A DNA stretch of 46,349 nucleotides, taken from the NCBI RefSeq assembly GCF_023051105.1, contig NZ_JALKIL010000038.1, positions 1 through 46,349 of the forward strand, given 5' to 3'. Positions 19,347 to 28,828 of this stretch are shown in pieces. Within the stretch, counting starts at the first letter, position 1. Every line of letters starts with the position of its first letter. The notes under the pieces were generated by a model. It made no database searches. It was given only the letters and a program-made list of their open reading frames with translations, and was not told the origin of the DNA. A program made the translations under genes and the position numbers. The stretch is from Anaerobiospirillum sp. NML120449. GTDB lineage: Bacteria; Pseudomonadota; Gammaproteobacteria; Enterobacterales; Succinivibrionaceae.

Positions 19347-19615
19347 GTAACTGGGCGGGCATGGAGCCATGGTAATCAGGAGGAGCACGATGCCATGGCG
19401 TTTGGACTGAGTTCAGGCCCTCGTAACTGGGCGGGGCCTGGTGCCATGGTAATCAGGAGGAGCACGGTGCCATGGTGTTTGGACGGAGTTCAGCCCCTCG
19501 TAACTGGGCGGGCATGGAGCCATGGTAATCAGGAGGAGCACGATGCCATGGCGTTTGGACTGAGTTCAGGCCCTCGTAACTGGGCGGGGCCTGGTGCCAT
19601 GGTAATGCTGAGGTG
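19347..19615. repeat. 76/77-bp tandem array with alternating units
   Basis: Units start at 19347, 19423, 19500 and 19576, each with GTAACTGGGCGGG. Units 1 and 3 carry GGGCATGGAGCC. Units 2 and 4 carry GGGGCCTGGTGCC and are one base longer. This makes a 153-bp higher-order repeat present about 1.8 times, so the last expansion duplicated a pair of units. Confidence 0.95.
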
Positions 19616-20088
19616 CTGAGGCTGTGGGCTGCTGGCGACTTTTTGTGTGAGTACAGATACTGCAGTTTTGGATTTGTATAGTGTGTACGGACTGTAATGA
19701 GAGTTTGCAGGGGCGTGAGCTGAACTCAGAGCGATGCGTGGCAGTTTGCTGTTGCTTATATTTTTCAGCTGCATCTGTGCTGATGCTGCTTTCCGCTTCT
19801 GAGCAGTGAGGATGAGATGATTATTTGTGCTGGAATGGAGAGCGGGGAAAAGCCATATCTGAGCTGTTTATATGGATATTATATGGGGTTTTCCAGGTTG
19901 TTCCCAGGGTGTGTAACGGCGGGAATATTGTGCCTCCAGATGGTGAGTTAATGAATGCTTTTTTCGTCAGGCTGTGATGCTATTGCCTGGTGTCGGGCTA
20001 TAATATGGCACTTTTTGTGATCCCGCCAATGCAGGTTTTTTGACATCTGCTCAGGGAGTTTATCAGTACCATAACAGACGAAAAACGT

Positions 20089-20128
20089 GGGGTTTCCCCA
20101 AGGGATTCCCCGGGGCCCAGCCCCACTT
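20089..20128. other. G/C-rich hairpin cluster
   Basis: GTGGGG pairs with CCCCAC around nested GGGG/CCCC and CCCCGGGG segments. It lies 45-90 bases after a TATAAT-like sequence at about 20001. No attached gene. Confidence 0.35.
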
Positions 20129-21324
20129 ATTTATCGCTCCATGCCGATATTTATTGGCTTTGACGCCATCATGTCCGGTACTTTCAGCTACCGGCATAAA
20201 CTCCCGGGATCACAGGTCTTAACATACATCAAATACCGTTTTAAATTCTGGCGCGCCTATTGCTAGATTGAGATCGGGTTTGATTTTTATCACCTTTTAG
20301 AAAGATTTCCTGCCCTCATATTCCTGTCAGCTGAGCAATGCTCAGTACTTCAGTTTTTTGTGAGGATGCGACCGCCCCGGCGGCAGAGCCGGATAAAGGC
20401 CTGCACGGACACAGAACATTCCCGGCAGTACCTGGCGACCAGGCAGCTTTTTTGACCTGGCTGCCCAGATAACACCTGCCCTGTGCTCTGTATCTGTCAG
20501 GTCTTATCAGTAACGTTTACCTGGCAGTACATACAGTACATAAGCAGCCTCGCGCTCTGCTATCTGAGCTGCTTAATCAACCTCTGAGCATGTCATTATC
20601 CCTGGCTGGTGCCTGGTGTTGATGCTGCCCTCAGGTCAAGGCTTCAGGTAAGGGTTATACCGGCTGTCGTGATACGGCGCTGGGGGAAATCACGGCTTGT
20701 AGAAAAGACCTGACAAAGGCCAGTGTGCCGGCTCAGGCTCGATATGTGTCAGCTCAGGCACTTTTATATTGTGCCTGCGGCTGGATACATATCTGGCGCA
20801 GCTGTTCTGTTAAGAACAGAGCGTGCTTTTACACCTGCTTTTTCTATCCTGGTGGCCCTGGCTGTGTTTTCAGCTTTCAGTCATGCTCATCCGCGACACC
20901 AAAGGTACATTGTCCGGCGCTTTATAATGTGCCCGGGCTTAAGCCATGGTGTCAGGCGCATCTGGTTCATGGCGCTTAAGCCGGTACCACTCATGCCCAA
21001 GGATGATCAGCATTTATCTGTGTCCTGCTGCGTATTCATATTCTTTTATGAAGTGACTGCGGCAGCTGCGCATAAAACACCTTGCACACTTGAGTTGCTA
21101 TGCATCTGTGTTTACAGGCAGTGGTTCATGTGCTCATGGCAGTTGCTGATAAATGCTGTGGTATTGTCACCGTCTTTCCTGGCCTGCCTCGGGATTGCCG
21201 GATGAGACTGAACTGAAGCCGGACGGTGCCATCGCGGTAACGGATCATCTGTCTTTGTTTTCTTATTGTTATTTTTCCGATCCGTACCTTATCCAGTTTC
21301 TGACATTGTTTAGGAGGGAAATAC

Positions 21325-22473
21325 ATGTCACGTCTCTTTACATCTGAATCCGTATCTGAAGGACATCCAGACAAGGTTGCGGATCAGGTTTCTGACGCAA
21401 TTCTCGACGCCATTCTCGCTCAGGACAGCAAGGCCCGTGTTGCCTGCGAAACTCTGGTTAAGACCGGTATGGTAGTCATTGCAGGTGAAGTTACCACCAA
21501 GGCCAATGTGGACCTTGAGGCTATAGTACGCAAGACCGTGTGCGATATCGGTTACAACTCTACTGAAGTAGGTTTTGACGGCAACTACTGCGCTTTCTTA
21601 AACGCTCTGGGCAAGCAGTCTCCAGACATCAACCAGGGTGTTGATCGCCAGAATCCTGAGGATCAGGGTGCCGGTGACCAGGGTCTGATGTTCGGTTATG
21701 CCTGCAACGAGACCGCCGTATGCATGCCAGCTGCCATCACCTATGCTCACCTGCTCGTTAAGCGTCAGGCTGAAGTACGCCGCATGGGCATCATGCCATG
21801 GCTGCGTCCTGATGCTAAGAGTCAGGTTACCTTTGCCTACAATGATGACGGTTCCATCTCCCACGTTGATACCGTTGTTCTGTCCACCCAGCACTCCCCT
21901 GATGTGTCTCTGACCACTGTAGTTGAGGGTGTTCAGGAAGAAATCATCAAGAAGGTAATCCCGGTCAAGTACCTGACCGGGGAGACCAAGTACTTCATCA
22001 ACCCTACCGGCCGTTTCGTAATCGGTGGCCCGGTTGGTGACTGTGGTCTGACCGGCCGCAAGATCATCGTAGACACCTACGGTGGTGCTGCCCGTCACGG
22101 CGGTGGTGCTTTCTCCGGTAAGGATCCTTCCAAGGTTGACCGCTCTGCTGCCTATGCTGCCCGTTATGTAGCCAAGAACATCGTTGCTGCCAAACTGGCC
22201 AGCCAGTGTGAGATTCAGGTTTCCTACGCCATTGGTGTAGCCCGTCCTGTTTCCATCTCCGTAAACACCTTCGGCACCGGCACCGTAGCTGATGAGAAGA
22301 TCGCCAATATCGTCAACGAGGTATTCGATCTGCGTCCATACGGCCTTATCAACATGCTCGACCTCGAGCGTCCTATCTACAAGGAAACTGCCGCTTACGG
22401 TCACTTCGGCCGCGACAACTTCCCATGGGAAAAGACTGACAAGGTTGAGAGCCTGATCGCCGCTTTAAGCTAA
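21325..22473 (+). CDS. metK: S-adenosylmethionine synthetase
   Basis: Makes S-adenosylmethionine from methionine and ATP in the cytoplasm; supplies the methyl donor for RsmE and most other methyltransferases. The 382 residues are the normal length. Seen: the ATP-binding GHPDKVADQ (13-21), the hexapeptide signature GAGDQG (115-120), the second signature [19 protein letters not shown] in the C-terminal third, and a C-terminus reading [12 protein letters not shown]. The ATG follows a strong TTAGGAGGG site 6 bases upstream. It is monocistronic, ending in the hairpin at 22604-22643. No SAM-responsive leader or MetJ box array was recognised upstream. Confidence 0.98.
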   Translation: MSRLFTSESVSEGHPDKVADQVSDAILDAILAQDSKARVACETLVKTGMVVIAGEVTTKANVDLEAIVRKTVCDIGYNSTEVGFDGNYCAFLNALGKQSPDINQGVDRQNPEDQGAGDQGLMFGYACNETAVCMPAAITYAHLLVKRQAEVRRMGIMPWLRPDAKSQVTFAYNDDGSISHVDTVVLSTQHSPDVSLTTVVEGVQEEIIKKVIPVKYLTGETKYFINPTGRFVIGGPVGDCGLTGRKIIVDTYGGAARHGGGAFSGKDPSKVDRSAAYAARYVAKNIVAAKLASQCEIQVSYAIGVARPVSISVNTFGTGTVADEKIANIVNEVFDLRPYGLINMLDLERPIYKETAAYGHFGRDNFPWEKTDKVESLIAALS

Positions 22474-22603
22474 GCTGCTGTCAAGTCCCGGCCTGACCTG
22501 CTCCCTTATGGCAGCAGGCCCCCCAAGGCCTGTCCCTCCTGCAGTCACTGCTCCTGGGCAGTGGCTGCATGTCCGGCAGAGACTGCTCTGCCGGTACAAA
22601 TAA

Positions 22604-22643
22604 CAAAGGCAGAACTTCCCTGTTAAGGGAGGTTCTGCCTTTG
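22604..22643 (+). terminator. Terminator of metK
   Basis: CAAAGGCAGAAC and GTTCTGCCTTTG arms (with an inner TCCC/GGGA) around TGTTAA; 17-base arms with one T-G pair in the middle. The T run lies inside the 3' arm. Symmetric, so it may also shield the convergent gene at 22745. Confidence 0.8.
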
Positions 22644-22744
22644 TGCTTTATGGCCGCAACATCTGAACCTGTAGCCAGGCAGCCGCCAGTGGATGATTGC
22701 CAGGCCGGCCGCTGCAGCCGCAGCTGCCTGCCTGACAGGCGGTG

Positions 22745-23566
22745 TCAGCGTGCGGTACCGGCGTTAAAACGCGGGCTGTGGGCTGGGCAGTAGAGGCTTG
22801 AGTATGGGAATACCTCTTCTGCTTCAGCCTCGTCCATATTCATACCAAGGCACATCAGGACGGCAATATTGCGCACCCCGCGCAGCTCCAGATTGCGCAG
22901 CAGCTCAACCGGTGTCTTGCGACGGTTAGGAGGGCTTAAAAAGCAGTTGAGTATTTCACGGTTGCCCTTGCCGTCTACGCCCTGGACTATGTACAGGGAC
23001 ATGTCGTTTTCCTGAGGGGCGGCACGACGTAATTTAAAATCAATGCGGCTCATGCAGGCAAAGGCATACTGCTCTTTGAGATTCCCGGCTCCTGTGTCTC
23101 TGATGTCAGAGAGAACACGCTCATAAATGGTGTTGACGCTGCTCTCGGGCAGCTCATAACCATAGATTTTCTGAATACAGATCTGCACGTCAGACTCATT
23201 CATGCCCTGAGCATACATGGACAGTACCTTGCTTTCGGTACTGGTTACGGCACGGGAGTGCTTGCGTACGGCAATGGGAGAAAAAGAGCCGTCACGATCA
23301 CGTGGCACCATGACATCAAGAGGGCCAAAGGATGAGCGCACCTTCTTGTGAATAAAGCCATTGCGGCGGTTAGGTGATTCCTTGGTGGCTGAGGATGATT
23401 TTTCATAGCCCAGGTGAGCAAGGAACTCGGCATTGAGCAGCGATGAGTAAAAGTGAGACAGTGCCTGTTTGACAATATCCAGGTAATAGACAGACGAATT
23501 CTCTTCGTAATTTCTAATACATTCAAAAGCAACGCGCTTGGCGTCCTGAATAGATAGAGTACACAT
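22745..23566 (-). CDS. IS256-family transposase-derived protein, catalytic residues lost
   Basis: A 273-residue protein clearly related to IS256/Mutator-type transposases. The N-terminal block EFLAHLGYEKSSSATKESPN (47-66), the NRRNG/KKVRSSFGPLDVMVPRDRDGSF region (67-95), the helical MYAQGMNESDVQICIQKIYG (117-136), GVDGKGNREILNCFL (196-210), LRNLELRGVRNIAVL (223-237) and the C-x2-H of LYCPAH (260-263) all align in order. The first catalytic Asp (usually DAI/DAV) is Ser173 (MSRIDFK), the second (usually VDG) is Leu240 (CLGMNM), and the protein ends just after C-x2-H, so the region with the catalytic Glu is absent. The frame is intact, and the start at 23566 has GGAGG 8 bases upstream. No inverted repeats were seen. 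It is either a domesticated DNA-binding derivative or a decayed element that happens to stay open. I favour the former. Confidence 0.8.
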   Translation of the reverse strand: MCTLSIQDAKRVAFECIRNYEENSSVYYLDIVKQALSHFYSSLLNAEFLAHLGYEKSSSATKESPNRRNGFIHKKVRSSFGPLDVMVPRDRDGSFSPIAVRKHSRAVTSTESKVLSMYAQGMNESDVQICIQKIYGYELPESSVNTIYERVLSDIRDTGAGNLKEQYAFACMSRIDFKLRRAAPQENDMSLYIVQGVDGKGNREILNCFLSPPNRRKTPVELLRNLELRGVRNIAVLMCLGMNMDEAEAEEVFPYSSLYCPAHSPRFNAGTAR

Positions 23567-24145
23567 AATTACTCCTCCAGGATTATTACTGCTAAACCGA
23601 ATATGCGGCCTGGCCGCCACATCAAATGCGCCCGCGCCTTATGGTCCACCAGTGCAATGCCACATCCAAGCCCCGCCTGCTCAAGCACGCGCCACCTGCG
23701 CTGCTGCACGGGCAGCCGCTATGGCAGCGCCAGGTGCTGCGTCCGGCCGCACCTGCGGCTGCACCGGCGCCCGCCCCGGCACTAACCATGAGGTAAGCAA
23801 GGGGCTCTGAGGCTGCAGATACAGCCAATAACAGCCCATTGCGGCCCTGACTCAAGGCGCAGATATGATACAGCCCGGACCGTAACGCCAGGGCAGCGCG
23901 TGCATTAACCAGTAGCCTGATACAGCTGTGTGTGATAAAGGCTGCAGCAACTGCCTTACCGCTGTGTGTGATGGATTTGCGGTGTGGACCTGGCAGTCCT
24001 GCGGGCACCGGCACGGCCAGATGATAATGCTCTGATAAGGCCATGTAGCCCTGGTGCTGAAAGTATTGTACAGGCCGATTAATTGTATATTACGGGGCTG
24101 ATATGGACCATATCAACATTCATGTTTTTGTGCATTTTCTTCAGG

Positions 24146-24170
24146 GGGCACGTCCAGTCCGGACGTGCCC
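24146..24170. other. Perfect 10-bp hairpin
   Basis: GGGCACGTCC and GGACGTGCCC around AGTCC. No T tract follows in either direction. Confidence 0.45.
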
Positions 24171-24542
24171 TCCGTACCAGCTGACAGCCTCACAAAGCCC
24201 ATGATTAAGCCCAAAACAGCCAAATCTTGCGCATAAGATCGCTCTTTGCTGCTCTGCCCCATAACCAGTGCACAGCAAGGCACGCCCGCCCGATCCTGTT
24301 GGCCACAAGCTCCCGCCCCGGCAACGTGCCCGGCCACGGTGCCTGCCAGATAAGAGGAACAGTCAGGCGGCACTTGCCAGCGGGCCGTACCAGTACTTTG
24401 CTCAGATACTGGCCCCAGCAAACTGTCAGGCAGCCTGCCGCCAGCCGCACAGCCGTCCTGCAGGCCAGCCGGCAGACGTGCCGGTCATCAGGCCCGTCGG
24501 CAGGCAGACCATCCGGTCGGCGTGGCTTTGCTTACGGGCATG

Positions 24543-24588
24543 AAAAAGCGCCTGTCATCAGAACCTCAGTGGTGCTGATAACAGGCGC
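24543..24588 (-). terminator. Terminator of the DUF5718-like gene
   Basis: GCGCCTGT-ATCAG pairs with CTGAT-ACAGGCGC; on the minus strand the stem is followed by TTTTT. It lies about 155 bases past the stop. Confidence 0.8.
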
Positions 24589-24743
24589 TCCTTTGCAGAT
24601 GACAGGCTGCATGCCGCTGTGCCCAGCCAGGCTGCATGCCGATAGGCCCATGCAGGCTGTGCTGCTGAAAGGCACTAAGTGCCGGTCAGCTGCAGCGAAA
24701 GCTGTCGCAGCGGCGGCTGTGGCAGCTGCTGCGCTCAAGGGAC

Positions 24744-25592
24744 TTAGCTGCGGATAACGATTTCCTGACGCAGTACGGAGATATCATCCTCTTCAAGATT
24801 GTCGCGCTCGGCACGGTGGATAATCTCCTCAGGGGTGTATACGTCACCTGGGTATACCACTACCAGGGCATCGTCACCTACCTGCAGATAGTTGGTAAGA
24901 CCAAACTCGCTGTAGCGGGTGGCACCTATGGAAACCATGATGCGGGTTGGACGGTTAGCGCGGTTGAGGTAGAGGTTGATGTTCTCGGCCGGGCCCTCAT
25001 CCTTCTGATTGTTCAGACGGTCGATAAGCCAGTTGACCAGCTTCTCGTAGAAGTAGGAGTAGTCCTTGACCGCGCTGTCCTCACCATAGGTGTAGACCTT
25101 GCCGTCACGAACGAGGAAGGAGGCAATGCGGTAACGGTCCAGAATGCCGCCCTCAGTCAGGCTGTCGACCTTGATGTAGTTGGAGGCAAAGCCCTTGGAG
25201 GCATGACCCCAGTTCTTCTTCTGGCTGATCTTGGTGGCACCCTGCTTGCGGATAGAGCAGTCATTGGCAGCAGCAAAAACCAGAGGCTTTAAGCCGGCAA
25301 CCTTGTCGCTGTTCCACTCAACGTCAAAAACAATGGCGCACTCAGGCTCAATCTGCAGCTTCTCCTCGCCCTCAGGGAAAATGATGGAGTAGTCATCAAA
25401 TGGGAAAGTGCCCAGAAATTCAGGGGTGTCTGCACCGATCTCAGGGATATAGGTTGGGAATACGGCCTTAGGAGCATTCTCCTCAGCAGTCTTTACCTTG
25501 GTGAAGTCCTTGTCCTCACCGGCCTGCTCAAGATGTCCGGTGAAATTACCGGCTACGCCAAAACAGGCAACCTTCTTTAAATCGATCAGCAT
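24744..25592 (-). CDS. DUF5718-like conserved protein
   Basis: A 282-residue soluble protein with no signal peptide or membrane segment. Highly conserved-looking blocks are GVAGNFTGHLEQAGE (12-26), QIEPECAIVFDVEWN, AANDCSIRKQGATKISQKKNWG, GGILDRYRIASFLVRDG, YGEDSAVKDYSYFYEKLVNWL and SIGATRYSEFG. I recall these from the family named DUF5718, found in scattered Proteobacteria and Campylobacterota. The EPE, NDCS and GGILDRYR blocks recall the fumarylacetoacetase-like fold, which would imply a metal-dependent hydrolase or isomerase, but that is inference. The ATG has GGGAG upstream (9-base spacing). It is monocistronic with its own terminator. No substrate can be named. Confidence 0.75.
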   Translation of the reverse strand: MLIDLKKVACFGVAGNFTGHLEQAGEDKDFTKVKTAEENAPKAVFPTYIPEIGADTPEFLGTFPFDDYSIIFPEGEEKLQIEPECAIVFDVEWNSDKVAGLKPLVFAAANDCSIRKQGATKISQKKNWGHASKGFASNYIKVDSLTEGGILDRYRIASFLVRDGKVYTYGEDSAVKDYSYFYEKLVNWLIDRLNNQKDEGPAENINLYLNRANRPTRIMVSIGATRYSEFGLTNYLQVGDDALVVVYPGDVYTPEEIIHRAERDNLEEDDISVLRQEIVIRS

Positions 25593-26464
25593 ACTGTGCT
25601 ACTCCCAATTATTGCTCAAAATCCTTGATCTGCCCGGTACGGCCCGAACACGAAAGAACGGCAAAACAGCCGTCCTGACCTGCCCGCAGTCACCGCCTGA
25701 CAAAGGCTCAGTGCACCACACCAGCCCGAACGCTCATAATCAGGTCATGTTAGCACAATTCCCCGCACGCACCTGTGATCGACTCAGGCACTTTTGGCAC
25801 AAAATCAGCCCCCGGCCGCCGTCCGCCTGCCGCCCCGGCCCTGCGGCAACCAGGGCCGCCATGGCAAGCCGGGCCACCGTGACAACCATGCCACCTCTGG
25901 CCTTTCAGCCAGAGTCAGATGCATGGCCCTGTCCTGACCGGCCGGCTTAAGCCACAGCGCCCGCGCCAGTATCAACCTGCCCTTATGCTGATACTAAGAT
26001 AAACGCTGCATATTTACCCCTGCAAGTCTGGAGCTCACACCAGCTACTACCATGGATACCCTCTACATCTGCAGCCCTGGCCATGCCAGGCGCTGCATGA
26101 GGCGCAGTACATTAACTGCCAGCACCTTCCATAGCCTGCCACAGCCTGCCACGCCCTGCTACAGCAAGTCTGCAGCGCCATCCATGGGCATAACAGTCAG
26201 CCAGGACTGAACAGCACTGAGATAAGGGGGCCGCCTGAACTGATTGCTGTGCACTGATAGCTGATCTGACAGGCGCAGTTTTGGCACAGGAATCAATTAC
26301 TGTTAGCCAGGTCACGCGGTTTTTACTGTCAGTGGATTTATAATTTTCCCTTGCACTGCAGTTGTTTATCACAGCCTGGATACAAGACATACAATCTGAT
26401 GGCGGTAATAACCGTTTTAAGACCTGATCCCTGGACAGGTCCCGTGCCCGTCACAAGGCCACAG

Positions 26465-26568
26465 TTTCAGGCTCCATGGTCCAAGCCACCTGTCCCCGGC
26501 TTTCAGGCTCCATGGTCCACGCCACTGTCCCCGGCTTTCAGGCTCCATGTTCCAAGCCCCGGCTCCAG
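26465..26568. repeat. 35/36-bp tandem repeat, 3 copies
   Basis: TTTCAGGCTCCATGGTCCA starts at 26465 and 26501 and, with one change, at 26536; the units are joined by CTGTCCCCGGC. Confidence 0.88.
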
Positions 26569-27042
26569 GTTACGGGCTTTCCCAGCTTCCGCCTGATTGT
26601 CAGTGAAAACAGGCGCTGCCTGCTGGAAAAAGCTGCTTAACGATCTGCTCATGACAATCGCTCAAGGCCACCTTACCCGGCCTGATACCAGAGCAGTGGC
26701 ATAAACATCTACCTCAGTTGCTGCATAAGCTGCTGCAAATAATGAAGCCTGCTCAGAAAGCACAGAGGCATTTTGGCCTGTTGCCTTTATGAAATTGTGA
26801 GCTCTTTTCAGGCCTGTGCACTTTTAAAAAGTGCACGCAGGCACATATGCAGATGTATTTATACCCATGACTCAATGGGGCGCATACTTTGTCAGTATTT
26901 CTAACTGGCATCAGGTTAAAATTACTGGAAATATGCCGCTGCTGACCGTAATGTATGATGCAATTCCCGCCTTATGTCGTGGCTCAGGACGGCAGCCGTG
27001 TACACTTTGACGGCCTCAGGGGCCTGGCTGCCCGTGCTCACT

Positions 27043-27147
27043 CAGTGGCGGTTGCCTGAGCGCACGGCGCGGCCGCTGCCCGAGCTCACTGAGCGGCGGC
27101 TGCCCGAGCTCACTGAGCGGCGGCTGCCCGAGCTCACTGAGCGGCGG
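27043..27147. repeat. 24-bp tandem repeat, 3 perfect copies plus degenerate flank
   Basis: CTGCCCGAGCTCACTGAGCG plus GCGG, starting at 27076, 27100 and 27124. Degenerate copies extend left to about 27043. The period is a multiple of three, so all frames stay open; read forward it gives LPELTERR repeats. Confidence 0.92.
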
Positions 27148-27346
27148 CTGTGTGCTGCATCACTGGCAATACTGGCGCGCATTTGCATATTGTCTATGAT
27201 GGTTTTTTTGCATTCAGTTATAATGTGTGCGCTGCAGGCACGATGGCACAGTCTGCACATGATTATGGCTGTGCGTCTTTTGCGTTTTTATGGCATCGCC
27301 ATGCCTTGTTTTCTTAATCAGCAAATCATTTTAAGGAGGGTAATGT

Positions 27347-28105
27347 ATGCTCTGGTCAGTCAGAAAGCTGCTGACAGCCGCAACTGCTATGGTGGGACTT
27401 TCCTCTGTTCTCGTGGCCTCTGAGGTCCATGCCATGGACAGTTTTGAGAAAGCCTCTGAGATCCTGCCTTCAATCTACAGTCAGCTCGACCGCGAGATAG
27501 GCAATACCACTACCCTCTACTGTGGCTGCGCCCTGTTTTACCGTCAGTCAGGCGACAGTACTGAGTGGTTTACCGATACCTTTGGCTGTGGTTATGAGCC
27601 ACGCCGCTCTGAAAAGCGTGCCAACAGCGTAGCCTTTGACCGTGTCATGTCCCCATGGGTATTTGCCCAGGGCCTTGAGTGCTGGTTCAATGGCGGCCGG
27701 AGAGGCTGTATTATCGATGAGAAGTTCAATCTCATGGATGGCGACATGCACAATATTTTCCCGGCCATCGGTGAAATCAGTGGTAACCGCGCCACTTTCC
27801 GTTTTGATGACTGGGGTGAGCGTCCTTCCCAGTATGGCAGCTGCCCTGTAGTCGTAGACTTTGCAGGCCGACGTGCCCAGCCATCTGACAGGTCTCGCGG
27901 TCAGATTGCCCGTGCCATGCTCTACATGTGCCAGCGCTACCGTATCTCCATTGGCGGCGATCAGCACATGCTTTTTGAACAGTGGAATGAAAAGTATCCA
28001 CCAGACGTAATTGAGTGCCGTCGCAATGAGCTTATTGCTGAATTTCAGGGCAATGACAATCCTTTCATTACCTCAGCCTGCACAGTAGGCAGAAAACGCC
28101 GCTGA
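27347..28105 (+). CDS. Endonuclease I paralogue with destroyed active site
   Basis: A 252-residue secreted or periplasmic protein of the EndA/NucM (endonuclease I) family. A signal peptide (1-29, ending SEVHA) and the cysteine framework (YCGC, FGCGY, LECW, RRGC, GSCP, IECRR, SAC) are kept. It aligns without gaps to the intact paralogue at 28829 for the first 150 residues. The catalytic Glu-His is replaced by Asp98-Arg99 (AFDRVM instead of VEHVM) and the metal-binding Asn by Ser145 (GEISGNR instead of GEVNGDR); only the active-site Arg118 remains. By the Vibrio Vvn mechanism (Glu79, His80, Arg99, Asn127) it should not cut DNA. The frame is intact, and AAGGAGGG lies 6 bases before the ATG, so it looks expressed. 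A possible role as DNA binder, decoy or partner is inference. Confidence 0.9.
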   Translation: MLWSVRKLLTAATAMVGLSSVLVASEVHAMDSFEKASEILPSIYSQLDREIGNTTTLYCGCALFYRQSGDSTEWFTDTFGCGYEPRRSEKRANSVAFDRVMSPWVFAQGLECWFNGGRRGCIIDEKFNLMDGDMHNIFPAIGEISGNRATFRFDDWGERPSQYGSCPVVVDFAGRRAQPSDRSRGQIARAMLYMCQRYRISIGGDQHMLFEQWNEKYPPDVIECRRNELIAEFQGNDNPFITSACTVGRKRR

Positions 28106-28828
28106 TCACTATCCGGGGCCATACAGCGGCCCCGACCTCCGCTGAGGATACATAATCACTGTCTGCCCCCACATGCCGGCACCGACTAATCTGCCCTGTC
28201 AGCTCAGGATGCGCCATCCCTCAGGAACTTATCATCCCCCTGTCGTTCCTGTCCGACTCATCACCACTCTCTTTCCTGTCTGCCCCCATCTCCCCTTGTC
28301 TTTCCTTTCTCTTCCATCAGCCCCAATACCCGATCTTTGTGACTGACGGTCCTGTAAGAGAGCCAGCAGCCAGTACACGTATCCCTCTGCTTGCATCACT
28401 GCGCTCCGTAACGAAAGAGCGCAGCAGCCGCACATCGTTTGTACAGCAGCACATGGACCGCCCGTCACCCAGTCATCCCGTTATCACGTTATCACGTTAT
28501 CCCTGCTGCACAGACTGATACCAGACTCTCCTGCCTGCAAGGTGATTTGCTCTGAAACTAATCAGAGCTGCGCTCTTTGGCATACGTCAGCAGCCATGAC
28601 TGTACTGAACCCGGGCAGCCCTGATTGTAATGCACCATGGCGGCCGTGACTGTACTGCACATGGGCGGCCGTGCCTGTAATGCGACTGTATATTGCCTGC
28701 GCTGTAACGTGACTTACTGTCGATGCCGGGGGATGATCCAGGATATGACAGGGATAATCAGCTTTTTTCATGGGCCTGTGCTTTAAGGTAAAATAGGTAA
28801 CCCGTATCCATATCACAAGAGGTTATCC
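28106..28828. other. Spacer between the two endonuclease I genes
   Basis: 723 bases without a gene. It has a CGGGGCC/GGCCCCG hairpin just after the first gene (28114-28134), a pyrimidine-rich tract (28240-28330), a CGTTATCA triplet repeat (28484-28500) and imperfect 30-bp repeats with GGCGGCCGTG (28600-28680). Confidence 0.55.

Larger units (their letters stand above)
15980..21324. other. 5.3-kb gene-free region
   Basis: The longest gap in the window. I find no frame with both a ribosome binding site and a recognisable protein. The longest candidates (16436-16771, 18660-19085, 18800-19375, 20723-21205) are Cys- and Trp-rich translations typical of non-coding G+C-rich DNA. The region holds a 60-bp repeat (17165-17256), a (CATCA)n microsatellite (18183-18206), a 76/77-bp array (19347-19615) and a G/C hairpin cluster (20089-20128). 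Whether it is decayed genes or true spacer needs a protein-level database search. Confidence 0.55.
23567..24743. other. Gene-free region between transposase-like and DUF5718-like genes
   Basis: 1.18 kb. Very G+C-rich stretch (23640-23790) and a perfect GGGCACGTCC/GGACGTGCCC hairpin (24146-24170). The terminator at 24543-24588 serves the gene on its right. No gene supported. Confidence 0.55.
25593..27346. other. 1.75-kb gene-free region with two repeats
   Basis: Holds a 35/36-bp repeat (26465-26568) and a perfect 24-bp repeat (27076-27147). An open frame across the 24-bp repeat (26974-27423) continues 77 bases into the next gene in another frame and has no ribosome binding site. No gene supported. 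Confidence 0.55.

Noticed and set aside
18660..19375. Overlapping 141- and 191-residue open frames
   Set aside because: They overlap in different frames, lack ribosome binding sites and show no domain pattern.
20723..21205. 160-residue open frame before metK
   Set aside because: Starts with GTG without a ribosome binding site, Cys/Trp/His-rich, no motif recognised.
21200..21324. SAM riboswitch or MetJ boxes before metK
   Set aside because: No AGACGTCT-type MetJ box tandem and no SAM-aptamer core found.
21598..22404. 268-residue antisense frame within metK
   Set aside because: Shadow of the metK reading frame in highly biased codon use; no independent signals.
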